A stretch of 12,298 nt of DNA from Planctomycetaceae bacterium (GCA_003506095.1 DNWZ01000143.1:1-12298); one strand, 5' to 3'; numbered from the stretch's first letter, positions 6,384-12,298 are shown. The notes: generated by a model not told the origin, from the sequence alone. Program-made: numbers and translations.

Positions 6384-7277
6384 ATGACAATCGAAGTTTT
6401 CGAAATGCTCGGCACCAGGCACCGACTCAATCGTGCCGGTACCGACACGTCGCTCGAATCACGCTATTGGATTCGCGGTACCGACGATCGCGATGCGGCA
6501 ATCAACGCACTGTTTGCGAACATCAACCTGACGCCCAGCGTGATCAACGGTACCGAGATCGTGATCCCCGATTCGCTCGACATCGAGGAAGTCACCGATG
6601 AACAGTGGGAAGCTTCGATCACGTTCGTCTCTCCCGATGCCGCTCGAATCTCAGGCCCGCGCCAGCCCAAACGAATTGGCGAAGCGACATTCAGTTTTGA
6701 CGGCACCGGCGGAACGACCACGATCACGCAGGCCTATGCACAAACCAAATACGGAACAAACGCCCCCGAGCATGGAAACGCAATCAATGTGGTCGACGGC
6801 CTGGCCGAAGGTGTTGAAATCTCTGTCCCAGCACTGGCTTTCAACATTCAACAGAAGTTCGACGGGTCAACGATCACTCTGCCGTGGCTACGTAGCATTG
6901 TGCTGGCGACCGGATGCGTGAATCAGGATATTTTCCTGGGGTTCGCGCCTGGTGAAGTGTTGTTTATGGGACCGACCGGATCGCAGCCGTTCGCGTTCTT
7001 TTCTGATGGCCAAGTGCAATTCGCGGAACGGGAAATGGAGTTCCGTTTTGCGGTCAGCCCAAACCTTACCGGCCTGACGATCGACGGAATCGCCGTGCCG
7101 GAAAAACCTGGTCACGATTACCTCTGGCGTCATCGCGTCCGCAAAACCGACACGTCGACACCGCCCCGAGGCATCACCGAAAAGACGGTCGGGGTGTATG
7201 TGTCGCAGGTTTATCGCCGCATTCCATTCGCGACGCTCGGGATCGCCAACCCAGCCGTTTCGTTCCCAGTCTCATAA
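6384..7277 (+). CDS. Distal-tail / hub-like protein, function inferred
   Basis: A 297-residue protein read from ATG 6384; an in-frame TTG at 6366 could add six residues but has no better upstream signal. It is beta-rich, with no export signal or membrane segment. Segments visible: MTIEVFEMLGTRHRLN at the start, then YWIRGTDDRDAAINALFANI, and DSLDIEEVTDEQWEASITF. These are followed by a Gly/Thr-rich strand region, PWLRSIVLATGCVNQDIF, FAPGEVLFMGPTGSQPF, REMEFRFAVSPNLTGLTI and GHDYLWRHRVRKTD, closing with YVSQVYRRIPFATLGI. The gene directly after the tape measure usually encodes the distal tail protein or first hub protein that terminates the tube and seeds the tip. The EFRFAVSPN and 'G.DYLW..R' elements look like conserved cores I associate with planctomycete phage tail tips. 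The exact role is not provable from sequence; a tube-tip adaptor or hub are the leading options. Confidence 0.55.
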   Translation: MTIEVFEMLGTRHRLNRAGTDTSLESRYWIRGTDDRDAAINALFANINLTPSVINGTEIVIPDSLDIEEVTDEQWEASITFVSPDAARISGPRQPKRIGEATFSFDGTGGTTTITQAYAQTKYGTNAPEHGNAINVVDGLAEGVEISVPALAFNIQQKFDGSTITLPWLRSIVLATGCVNQDIFLGFAPGEVLFMGPTGSQPFAFFSDGQVQFAEREMEFRFAVSPNLTGLTIDGIAVPEKPGHDYLWRHRVRKTDTSTPPRGITEKTVGVYVSQVYRRIPFATLGIANPAVSFPVS

Positions 7278-7280
7278 CTT

Positions 7281-8060
7281 ATGAACTTCCAAAAAGTATC
7301 ACCGGGACAAGAGATCGTTTTTCGCGCCAATGAGTGGAACGCGATGCTGGGGGCCGGCGCGGCCTGGCTGAACGGATTGTTGACCGTCAACGCCAAAGTG
7401 GGCAGACGACGCGAAGGTATTATTCAGATCAAGAACGGTACCGCCAACGCGATACCGCCGTATCGAGCATTGGCACTCGATGAACCGTTGCTCGGGCAAG
7501 ACGTTGATGCTTTTCAGGATGAGTTCGCATTCAATGGCGTGACGCCGGATCCAGAGAACGAGCCGACGCATCGCAGCCGGGTGGCGATCCTACTTGCCCC
7601 GGCCGCCGCGGGCGACATTGTGCCGGCACTGATCCGCGGACAGATTGTTTTGCCGATCCGAGTGTATGACGTCGCACACAATCGAGCCCGAGTGATCGCA
7701 GACGGCACGCTGCAGAGTTGCACTTTCGGGCCGGTCCGAATCTTGGGTGTTCAAGAAACCGGCGAAAACAAGCTCTGTTTGTGCGATGTCGACGGCTTTG
7801 ATGGTGGCCACACGCTGATCAAGGTTCCGTCTGGTGGAATCACAGCCGGCACGTATGCCGCCCCCGAGGAAACGCTCTGCCGCATTGCTTGGCCACATGC
7901 CGACACCGGAGCGGCAACCGATCACCCCAGCGAAACCGATCACCGCGTAAACGTCTTCAACTACGGCCCCGAGATCGCCCACAGCGATGGCAAGTACATT
8001 CACGCGCGAATCATGGCCGGCCGGATCATCCCAGACATCGAATACTGTTCGGAGGATTGA
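7281..8060 (+). CDS. Tail-module protein of unknown function
   Basis: A 259-residue protein whose ATG (7281) is 3 bases after the upstream TAA, with no Shine-Dalgarno, so coupling to the upstream gene is likely. It begins MNFQKVSPGQEIVFRANEWN AMLGA (broken here for length), where the 'F.A..WN.ML.A' entry resembles proteins I associate with planctomycete phage tail-tip regions. The middle is beta-rich: REGIIQIKNGTANAIPPYRAL, LDEPLLGQDVDAF, HRSRVAILLAPAAAGDIVPA, LIRGQIVLPIRVYD, GTLQSCTFGPVRILGVQETG. It ends with YIHARIMAGRIIPDIEYCSED. The alternation of short strands and turns, with 'G.IVPALIRGQI', suggests small beta-sandwich or barrel domains suited to a tail-tip or decoration protein. I know no catalytic motif in it. 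The start of the next gene lies 3 bases after its stop. Confidence 0.55.
   Translation: MNFQKVSPGQEIVFRANEWNAMLGAGAAWLNGLLTVNAKVGRRREGIIQIKNGTANAIPPYRALALDEPLLGQDVDAFQDEFAFNGVTPDPENEPTHRSRVAILLAPAAAGDIVPALIRGQIVLPIRVYDVAHNRARVIADGTLQSCTFGPVRILGVQETGENKLCLCDVDGFDGGHTLIKVPSGGITAGTYAAPEETLCRIAWPHADTGAATDHPSETDHRVNVFNYGPEIAHSDGKYIHARIMAGRIIPDIEYCSED
8051..8056 (+). promoter_or_regulatory. Strong Shine-Dalgarno GGAGGA for the gene at 8063
   Basis: GGAGGA is the best ribosome binding site in the window and lies 6 bases before ATG 8063, inside the last codons of the preceding gene. It decides the start at 8063 rather than the in-frame ATG at 7889, which would overlap the preceding gene and encode an Arg/Pro/His-rich shadow sequence. 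Confidence 0.75.
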
Positions 8061-8062
8061 TC

Positions 8063-10117
8063 ATGGGCAATACATTATCTCCGGGGTGTTGCTGTGCCGC
8101 TTGCGACATTTTTCGGTGCGACTTCGACCTGCGTTACATCTTGCCGACGATTCCGGAGGATACGAGCGATTGGATAAACGTTTTCGACATAATTAGCACA
8201 GGCGTTGACGGAACTAATAGGCTTTTTGAAATCTCGCCAGGCTTTCCCGGTGAGGGGCTGATTTTTCGACAGCAAATTAGCGTTTCCCCTTTCCCGCCCA
8301 ATCCAGTGTTTCCAAAGGGCCGCCAGCGAACGATTCCTGTTTATCAGTCGCATCCTGATGTAGCACCATTCGCCGCTTTCCCAAACTTCGCCACGCTTGG
8401 AGCCTCGTTTCATTATGAAATTCGTAATCCGATCACAGCAATAACGCCGGGGTTTTATCGAATCACGGGGAGCGGAATCTTCGGGCCAACCAACCAACCG
8501 AATCTTGCTGCTGTCATCGAGCCACGCTGGCCTACATACTGGCGGAACCACTTTTCTTTGCATGATGAAAACGGCGAGGTTGATTTACCCGTAGATCGTT
8601 TTCCGTTCGTTTTGCGACCAGGCGAATACCTTCGTTCGCTACGCAAACTGCCTGCAAACTGGGTCGCAGTCAACGCGATTCGCGCGTTCCATCAGCAGTG
8701 GGCGAACGGCCCGATAGACTCCCAAACAATTGTGCGGTTCGAGTCAGACGACGAAACCGTAATCGGAATGCGGAATACGTTGGAAACCGTCAGCAACACT
8801 CGAAGACACGTTCCAATCTTGGAAATCGGAAACAACGATTCGCCGATCGTTGTGCGTCCAAGGTTCGTGAGCAGTGCGTTGTCTCCGCTCCGCTATGGCT
8901 ATTGGTGGCTATTCCGGGACCGCTCGGTTGATCTGTCGGAATCGTTCGACGCGACAGAGTTTTCGGATGATTTTCAGTCGAGTGTCGGAGCCGGTAACAT
9001 TGCATTCGGCCCGTCGTTGGTTCCAACTAACGAGAGATCGCGAGGTGTGGTGAATGTTGCGCTCGAGAATGCCGCCAGTCGCGTCGTACTCGCTGTTGCG
9101 AACAATGAACAACGGCTCGGAACAATCACAGCGGGTCGAATGCTGGCTGAACCTGCCGAAGATCCAAAAGTCAACAAGAACTGTGAACCACGGCACGTCT
9201 GCCCGATCATTTATCCGCACTCGCATGTCAAATGGCAGGTCGATGAATTAACCATCCCCGGACTGGCAGTCCCGGAACCAAGCAGCTACACGTCTGTTGA
9301 GTGCAATCGCGAATGCGATCTTTCGCCGGTCTTCGAACTGCGTCCAACTGGCTCTTTTGAGTTTCCGACGCGACGACTCGGACCCGATTTTTATGTGCGT
9401 GATGAAACACGAACACCGCGAAACTTGTCTTTATCCGTCGGGCCACTGCTTGCCGGTGTCGGGTATTACAGAGATGCGATCAGCGAAGTCGGAAAGGCAC
9501 AGATTTCCGGCGGTAAAGTCAGGGTGTTGATCGACCGTCCCGCCGCGACCGCCCCGAAAATTCAGGTTCGCGTTTGGTTGGATTTGCAATACCCTACCAG
9601 TTTTCTTCCCGACGACCTGCTTGGAGTGCCTGGCCCATGGGGAGGGAACTGGGGTGATGCGTTCGGCAATCCACTTTTTGACTTTGCAGCCAGCGGGCCA
9701 AAGCTGCTACTGACAAGTCAATTCGGCGACAACTTTGTTGTAGACCCTACATTGCCAAACCCTAATCCGACGGAGGTCGAATACGGATGGAGTCTACTAG
9801 AGGGATTCGAGTTTGGGCTGGTTTTGTCGACCAGGTTGCTGATGTTTTGGGAACGACTGCTCGATCCGTGGGACGGCCCGCTGCCTGAGATCGAACTAAC
9901 CGGCGCTGATTACGATTTCGAGACTCCGGTACCGATCCATCCTGGCGTAATCGGCACACACACGCAGTCGCAGATTATCAAGGTACTAACATCATCGGCG
10001 CAATCGATTACCGGTTACGACAGCGCGAGTCCGCCTAGGCCGCTTATCACCACCACGGCGACCTTTGAAGAGATTGACCTGGCGAACCTTGTGCTGCGGC
10101 TTAGTCCTGGGGCTTAG
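8063..10117 (+). CDS. Large cysteine-cluster tail-tip protein, putative fibre or receptor-contact protein
   Basis: A 684-residue protein starting at ATG 8063 behind a strong GGAGGA site. The first 19 residues carry five cysteines (C9, C10, C11, C14, C19: GCCCAACDIFRC). Four more form two close pairs in the middle (C374/C380 and C414/C418), and there are no others, so cysteines are concentrated in two places as for metal binding or disulfide knots. The remainder is beta-rich with many Pro, Asn, Trp and Tyr (for example YYRDAISEVGK, VRVWLDLQYPTSF, GPWGGNWGDAFG), typical of adhesive tail proteins. No enzymatic motif, signal peptide or transmembrane helix is visible. Location at the end of the tail-tip genes suggests a fibre, spike or receptor-contact role, which is inference. 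The gene is AT-richer than its neighbours in places (8161-8220 has 25 G+C of 60; 8401-8460 has 26 of 60). It also uses host-favoured CGATCG words rarely, suggesting separate ancestry. Confidence 0.55.
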   Translation: MGNTLSPGCCCAACDIFRCDFDLRYILPTIPEDTSDWINVFDIISTGVDGTNRLFEISPGFPGEGLIFRQQISVSPFPPNPVFPKGRQRTIPVYQSHPDVAPFAAFPNFATLGASFHYEIRNPITAITPGFYRITGSGIFGPTNQPNLAAVIEPRWPTYWRNHFSLHDENGEVDLPVDRFPFVLRPGEYLRSLRKLPANWVAVNAIRAFHQQWANGPIDSQTIVRFESDDETVIGMRNTLETVSNTRRHVPILEIGNNDSPIVVRPRFVSSALSPLRYGYWWLFRDRSVDLSESFDATEFSDDFQSSVGAGNIAFGPSLVPTNERSRGVVNVALENAASRVVLAVANNEQRLGTITAGRMLAEPAEDPKVNKNCEPRHVCPIIYPHSHVKWQVDELTIPGLAVPEPSSYTSVECNRECDLSPVFELRPTGSFEFPTRRLGPDFYVRDETRTPRNLSLSVGPLLAGVGYYRDAISEVGKAQISGGKVRVLIDRPAATAPKIQVRVWLDLQYPTSFLPDDLLGVPGPWGGNWGDAFGNPLFDFAASGPKLLLTSQFGDNFVVDPTLPNPNPTEVEYGWSLLEGFEFGLVLSTRLLMFWERLLDPWDGPLPEIELTGADYDFETPVPIHPGVIGTHTQSQIIKVLTSSAQSITGYDSASPPRPLITTTATFEEIDLANLVLRLSPGA

Positions 10118-10325
10118 GCTTTCGTGCGCGTTTTGATCGCCGCCGTGATCTATAACCAAAAGTTTCGTTGTAGATGGCACGCGTGCTAATTTCTCCACGT
10201 GCGACGCCGGTCGCATTCTGATTGTTCTGTGCGACTCACTACCGCCTCTACGCCGGCCACGCCCGCCTAATCTCTCTGGCCTTCGGACGATCAGCGACCG
10301 GCGTTTCTTTCATTCTGGAGCATCA
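10118..10325 (+). other. 208-base gap after the tail-tip gene
   Basis: This is the largest non-coding stretch in the window. It holds an 11-bp inverted repeat (10204-10214 with 10294-10304), a T-rich run right after the right arm, and the ribosome binding site of the next gene. A tataac word at 10151 has a ttgatc only 12 bases upstream, too close for a normal -35/-10 pair, so I do not call a promoter. It is the natural place for a transcription boundary between tail genes and the exported-protein genes. Confidence 0.5.
10204..10304. repeat. 11-bp perfect inverted repeat with long loop
   Basis: ACGCCGGTCGC at 10204-10214 is the exact reverse complement of GCGACCGGCGT at 10294-10304, with 79 bases between. 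The right arm is followed by TTCTTT and ends 12 bases before the GGAG of the next gene. It could form a long-range stem in the mRNA that hides or shapes the leader, a bipartite operator, or a poor terminator. The base pairing is seen directly; the role is not known. Confidence 0.5.
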
Positions 10326-10949
10326 ATGCGAAGACTCTACCAAACCTTACCAATGCTTGCGGTGATCCTGATCACGCTCAGCGGTTGCGTCGCGCCTTCA
10401 AAGCAACTTGCTGAGCCACGTATCCTGCCACCCATGGCCGCTGCCGAAGTGCCCGTGGCGAATCTGCCGGTCGAACTCCGCCCAATGAACTGGACGGACG
10501 CGCGGGGCTCGGGATCATGCGTGAATGCCAGCACGGTGTTCAATTTGCATTGGTCGAACCAACCGCAACTGGCCGATTGGTGGCGGCGAAATCATGCCGG
10601 CGGGGAAACCTCCACCACAATCCGCCAGCATCACGACAGGCAGAATCTCCGTTACTTCTACACGTTGCGAGCCGACCCCGCGATTCTCGATTGGTGTACC
10701 GCGACACGTCGCAGCGCATTGATTTGGTACTACCCATCGCACTGTATCAATTTCTGCGGATTCCACCGCGATGAATCTGGCCGCGAAATGGCCTACCTGT
10801 TGGACAACAACCGGCCACGCAATTGGATCAAGGTGGAGCGAGCAAAGTTTATCCGCGAATGGGCTGGCTATGGCGGATTCGCTCTTGCCCTGGCCGCGCC
10901 GCCTGTCCCTCCACCGTTGTATGACGCGATCGATCGATCGCGTAGCTAA
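10326..10949 (+). CDS. Lipoprotein with C39/papain-like cysteine peptidase domain
   Basis: A 207-residue protein from ATG 10326 with GGAG 5 bases before the ATG. The N-terminus is a lipoprotein signal: charged RR, hydrophobic core, then LSGC with lipidated C21. After a Pro-rich linker comes RGSGSCVNASTVFNLHW (60-76), where C65 fits a catalytic cysteine at the start of a helix as in papain-fold C39-like peptidases. WWRRNHAGGE (85-94), a beta hairpin, and SALIWYYPSHCINFCGFHRD (130-149) with H139 as likely histidine follow. AYLLDNNRPRNWIKV (156-170) then has D160/N161/N162 as third member, and the end is FIREWAGYGGFAL. The C...H...D/N order, the Y-x-x-H strand and the L-L-D-N-N strand are the family signature. 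I infer an exported, membrane-anchored cysteine hydrolase acting on peptide or isopeptide bonds. A catalytically active transglutaminase-like role cannot be excluded. Its position suggests envelope entry, lysis or exclusion. Confidence 0.65.
   Translation: MRRLYQTLPMLAVILITLSGCVAPSKQLAEPRILPPMAAAEVPVANLPVELRPMNWTDARGSGSCVNASTVFNLHWSNQPQLADWWRRNHAGGETSTTIRQHHDRQNLRYFYTLRADPAILDWCTATRRSALIWYYPSHCINFCGFHRDESGREMAYLLDNNRPRNWIKVERAKFIREWAGYGGFALALAAPPVPPPLYDAIDRSRS
10924..10943. repeat. 20-bp perfect palindrome built on CGATCG
   Basis: Positions 10924 to 10943 are a perfect 20-base palindrome made of three overlapping CGATCG units flanked by ACG and CGT. It encodes the last residues before the peptidase stop (D-A-I-D-R-S-R). 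It could fold as a hairpin at the 3' end of that gene or be an operator; it also continues the CGATCG bias of the window. Role unknown. Confidence 0.55.
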
Positions 10950-10977
10950 GCCTCGTTTTCTCAAGTCCGAATCAATC

Positions 10978-10983
10978 GGAAGG
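10978..10983 (+). promoter_or_regulatory. Shine-Dalgarno GGAAGG for the gene at 10993
   Basis: GGAAGG ends 9 bases before ATG 10993 and directly abuts the alternative ATG at 10984. The spacing favours 10993, which also gives a better signal peptide start (MNPKVLVAML). Confidence 0.5.
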
Positions 10984-10992
10984 ATGTATGTC

Positions 10993-11586
10993 ATGAACCC
11001 AAAAGTGTTGGTCGCGATGTTGTGTTTGGTCGGAATGTGCCTGGTCGGTTGCATTCAATCGCCGCCCCAGCCTGAGCCCGCCGTGCAAGTCGATCCGTTC
11101 GTTTCACCTGGATCACCAGTCTGTCCGCCCGGCTGTTGCCCATGCCCCGATGGCCGATGCCCGTATCCGCAGAATCAAATCGGTTCCGAGGTTAGTAGCG
11201 GTGATGTGAGCACCACGCAGTCGGTCGATGTCAACTCGCTGGCCGCCTCCGAGGTCAAAGGCCAAGACTGTGTGCCGTGTGCGAGACAGCCGATCTATCG
11301 CCCCGTTGATCCATCGGTAGTCGCAACCAAGCCGTCGCCAACTGAACAAGCCAAACACGGCGCCTTTCGCTGCGAAATGTGTCAGCAGGCCACCGTCGGA
11401 GCGGACTGGGAGGACTTGTGGGCAGACGATGGCACTTCGCTGCATTGCCTATGCAAAGACTGTTTCGCAAAGTCTTCACCTAGCGAGAAAGAAGCCGCGT
11501 TAAACGCGTTCATCAATCGCTCGGATCCAGCGATGAAAAACAATCCGTCGATTCGCTCGGCAATCAAATCACTCAGCCAACGCTGA
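10993..11586 (+). CDS. Cysteine-rich lipoprotein with zinc-ribbon-like C-terminus
   Basis: A 197-residue protein from ATG 10993 (an in-frame ATG at 10984 and a longer open frame upstream are less likely). The signal is of lipoprotein type: hydrophobic VLVAMLCLVGMCLVGC with lipidated C20 (LVGC). The mature part starts with a Pro/Gln-rich linker. A first cysteine knot PVCPPGCCPCPDGRCPYP (C44, C48, C49, C51, C56) follows, then a Ser/Val-rich low-complexity stretch, DCVPCARQP (C93, C96), and FRCEMCQQATVGADWEDLW (C127, C130). HCLCKDCF (C152, C154, C157) and a helical tail end the protein. C127-x2-C130 with C152-x-C-x2-C157 resembles a zinc ribbon or treble-clef metal site, which is unusual in a lipoprotein because such sites are normally cytoplasmic. 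It could be structural with disulfides instead. I do not recognise a family. It is between the peptidase lipoprotein and the thioredoxin-fold protein. Confidence 0.6.
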   Translation: MNPKVLVAMLCLVGMCLVGCIQSPPQPEPAVQVDPFVSPGSPVCPPGCCPCPDGRCPYPQNQIGSEVSSGDVSTTQSVDVNSLAASEVKGQDCVPCARQPIYRPVDPSVVATKPSPTEQAKHGAFRCEMCQQATVGADWEDLWADDGTSLHCLCKDCFAKSSPSEKEAALNAFINRSDPAMKNNPSIRSAIKSLSQR

Positions 11587-11635
11587 TTCACGCTCATCGA
11601 TCCTGTTCACCCCACGTCAACCTTGAAGTAAACCG

Positions 11636-12262
11636 ATGGCCCCAAAACTCTTGATCGCAATCGCAGCGGCATTGTGCTTTGCGGCCACCGGTATGGCACA
11701 ATCGCCGCAGCTGCCACCGAACGACTCGGGACAGTATTCGATCGTGATCCTGACGCGTGACGTGCCGTGTCGAGATTGCGAACGCCTGGCCGACGCATTG
11801 TCTCACCCAGACGTTGCGTCGATCTTGCGAAGCACGAAGCTGTTCAGTTTCACGCCTCGATCGGCGATTTATCAACTGCGATACGCCGAAACGCTCGCAT
11901 CGACCGAGGCCCCGACGATCGCGTTGGTCCGCAGTGATGGTGGCGTGATCTACAAGGCCAGCGGCCCAAACATCCCCGAGCCGGTGGAGCTGGCCTACCA
12001 GCTGCGTCGCTTCGCGTCGCTCGACCAAGGCCTAATCAAACAGCCCGTGCGAAACACGTCGCTCGGCAACGGTGACGAATACGCAAGCCGGCGGCCGCGG
12101 CTTATCCCCGACACTGTCGTCGTTCAGCCGAAAATCGCTCCCACAGTCAACGTCGCAGCCCCAAGCATCGTGTTCATCGTGATCGCTGGGCTGGTCCTGT
12201 TAGTTTGCGCTGGCGCGTTGCTGGCGTTCATCCTCCTAGCTCTATTCCTAGCCATTAGGTGA
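11636..12262 (+). CDS. Exported thioredoxin-fold protein with C-terminal membrane anchor
   Basis: A 208-residue protein from ATG 11636 with only a weak upstream binding site. Residues 1-21 form a signal peptide with likely cleavage after GMA (GMA-QSPQ). Residues about 34-127 have thioredoxin-fold order: YSIVILTRD (strand), PCRDCERLADAL with a CxxC pair C45/C48 at the helix start, a second strand FSFTP, a helix, and STEAPTIALVRSDGG where P93 is at the cis-proline position. VIYKASGPNIPEPVELAYQLRRF closes the fold in two pieces. A basic and Pro-rich linker follows, then one long hydrophobic segment (about 177-206, SIVFIVIAGLVLLVCAG and on). This suggests a periplasm-facing redox or redox-like domain anchored at the C-terminus. 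The CxxC is intact, so disulfide chemistry is possible. Its cysteine-rich lipoprotein neighbour and the cysteine-rich tail-tip gene are obvious candidate substrates, but that is inference. Confidence 0.6.
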   Translation: MAPKLLIAIAAALCFAATGMAQSPQLPPNDSGQYSIVILTRDVPCRDCERLADALSHPDVASILRSTKLFSFTPRSAIYQLRYAETLASTEAPTIALVRSDGGVIYKASGPNIPEPVELAYQLRRFASLDQGLIKQPVRNTSLGNGDEYASRRPRLIPDTVVVQPKIAPTVNVAAPSIVFIVIAGLVLLVCAGALLAFILLALFLAIR

Positions 12263-12266
12263 TCAC

Positions 12267-12298
12267 GTGTCGCAAATCCAACCCGAAGCCCTTTACGT
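12267..12298 (+). CDS. Start of a further gene at the right edge (partial)
   Basis: A GTG at 12267 follows AGGTGA (12257-12262) at 4 bases and opens a frame (V/M-S-Q-I-Q-P-E-A-L-Y) that runs to the window end without a stop. It lies 4 bases after the previous stop, in keeping with the operon spacing. Ten codons are too few for any functional call. Confidence 0.4.
   Translation, partial: MSQIQPEALY

Noticed and set aside
1664..7281. Shared 12-base word TCTCATAACTTA at 1664-1675 and 7270-7281, near two gene starts
   Set aside because: Only two copies, one made of stop-codon and start-codon bases, so chance likeness is enough to explain it.
7889..8062. Upstream extension of the tail-tip gene to ATG 7889
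   Set aside because: The added residues are Arg/His/Pro-rich and overlap the preceding gene; the strong GGAGGA site before 8063 gives a clear start.
10133..10156. Possible promoter with ttgatc and tataac in the gap
   Set aside because: Spacing is 12 bases instead of about 17, and no supporting element is seen.
10771..10992. Upstream extension of the cysteine-rich lipoprotein gene
   Set aside because: It overlaps the peptidase gene and would bury the lipoprotein signal peptide internally.
1..12298. Gene transfer agent instead of phage
   Set aside because: The tape measure protein is much longer than in known short-tailed gene transfer agents and the accessory genes are phage-like, though head genes outside the window would be needed to settle it.

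Overview
The window looks like the tail-morphogenesis region of a long-tailed (siphovirus-type) prophage or phage of a planctomycete, probably a Rhodopirellula/Pirellula-like host. The host call is an inference. It rests on the style of the proteins (several families I associate with planctomycete phage tail modules), moderate-to-high G+C, heavy use of GATCG-containing words, weak or absent Shine-Dalgarno sequences at many genes, and a run of exported proteins after the tail genes. Every gene I can support is on the + strand. Genes are tightly packed, with ATGA start/stop overlaps at 684, 1936 and 2645, so most of the window is probably one or two transcription units. Region 1 (1-1641) holds connector and tail-tube genes: the 3' end of an uncharacterised gene, a head-closure/head-tail joining-like protein, a tail-terminator-like protein and the likely major tail (tube) protein. 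Region 2 (1697-3133) holds a small proline-rich protein, a lambda G-like tail assembly chaperone, a second reading frame (-1 relative to G) that continues it as the G-T extension, and an HK97-gp10-like small basic protein. Region 3 (3141-6359) is the 1072-residue tape measure protein: TP901-type N-terminal domain, long hydrophobic middle, coiled-coil C-terminus with internal repeats. If it is unprocessed and follows the usual length rule of about 0.15 nm per residue, it predicts a tail near 160 nm, too long for a gene transfer agent of the Rhodobacter type. Region 4 (6384-10117) holds three tail-tip genes: a distal-tail/hub-like protein, a protein of unknown function, and a large protein of 684 residues with a cysteine cluster at its N-terminus and visibly different base composition, a plausible fibre or receptor-contact protein. 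Region 5 (10118-12298) begins with a 208-base gap containing an 11-bp long-range inverted repeat. It then encodes three proteins predicted to act outside the cytoplasm: a lipoprotein with a C39/papain-like Cys-His-Asp arrangement, a cysteine-rich lipoprotein with a zinc-ribbon-like C-terminus, and a thioredoxin-fold protein with a signal peptide and a C-terminal membrane anchor. A further gene starts at the right edge. No integrase, repressor, terminase, capsid, lysis gene, tRNA, IS element or CRISPR array is visible. The parts most worth follow-up are the two-frame tail chaperone without a consensus slip site at the junction, the envelope-directed cassette in region 5, and the compositionally odd cysteine-rich tail-tip gene.
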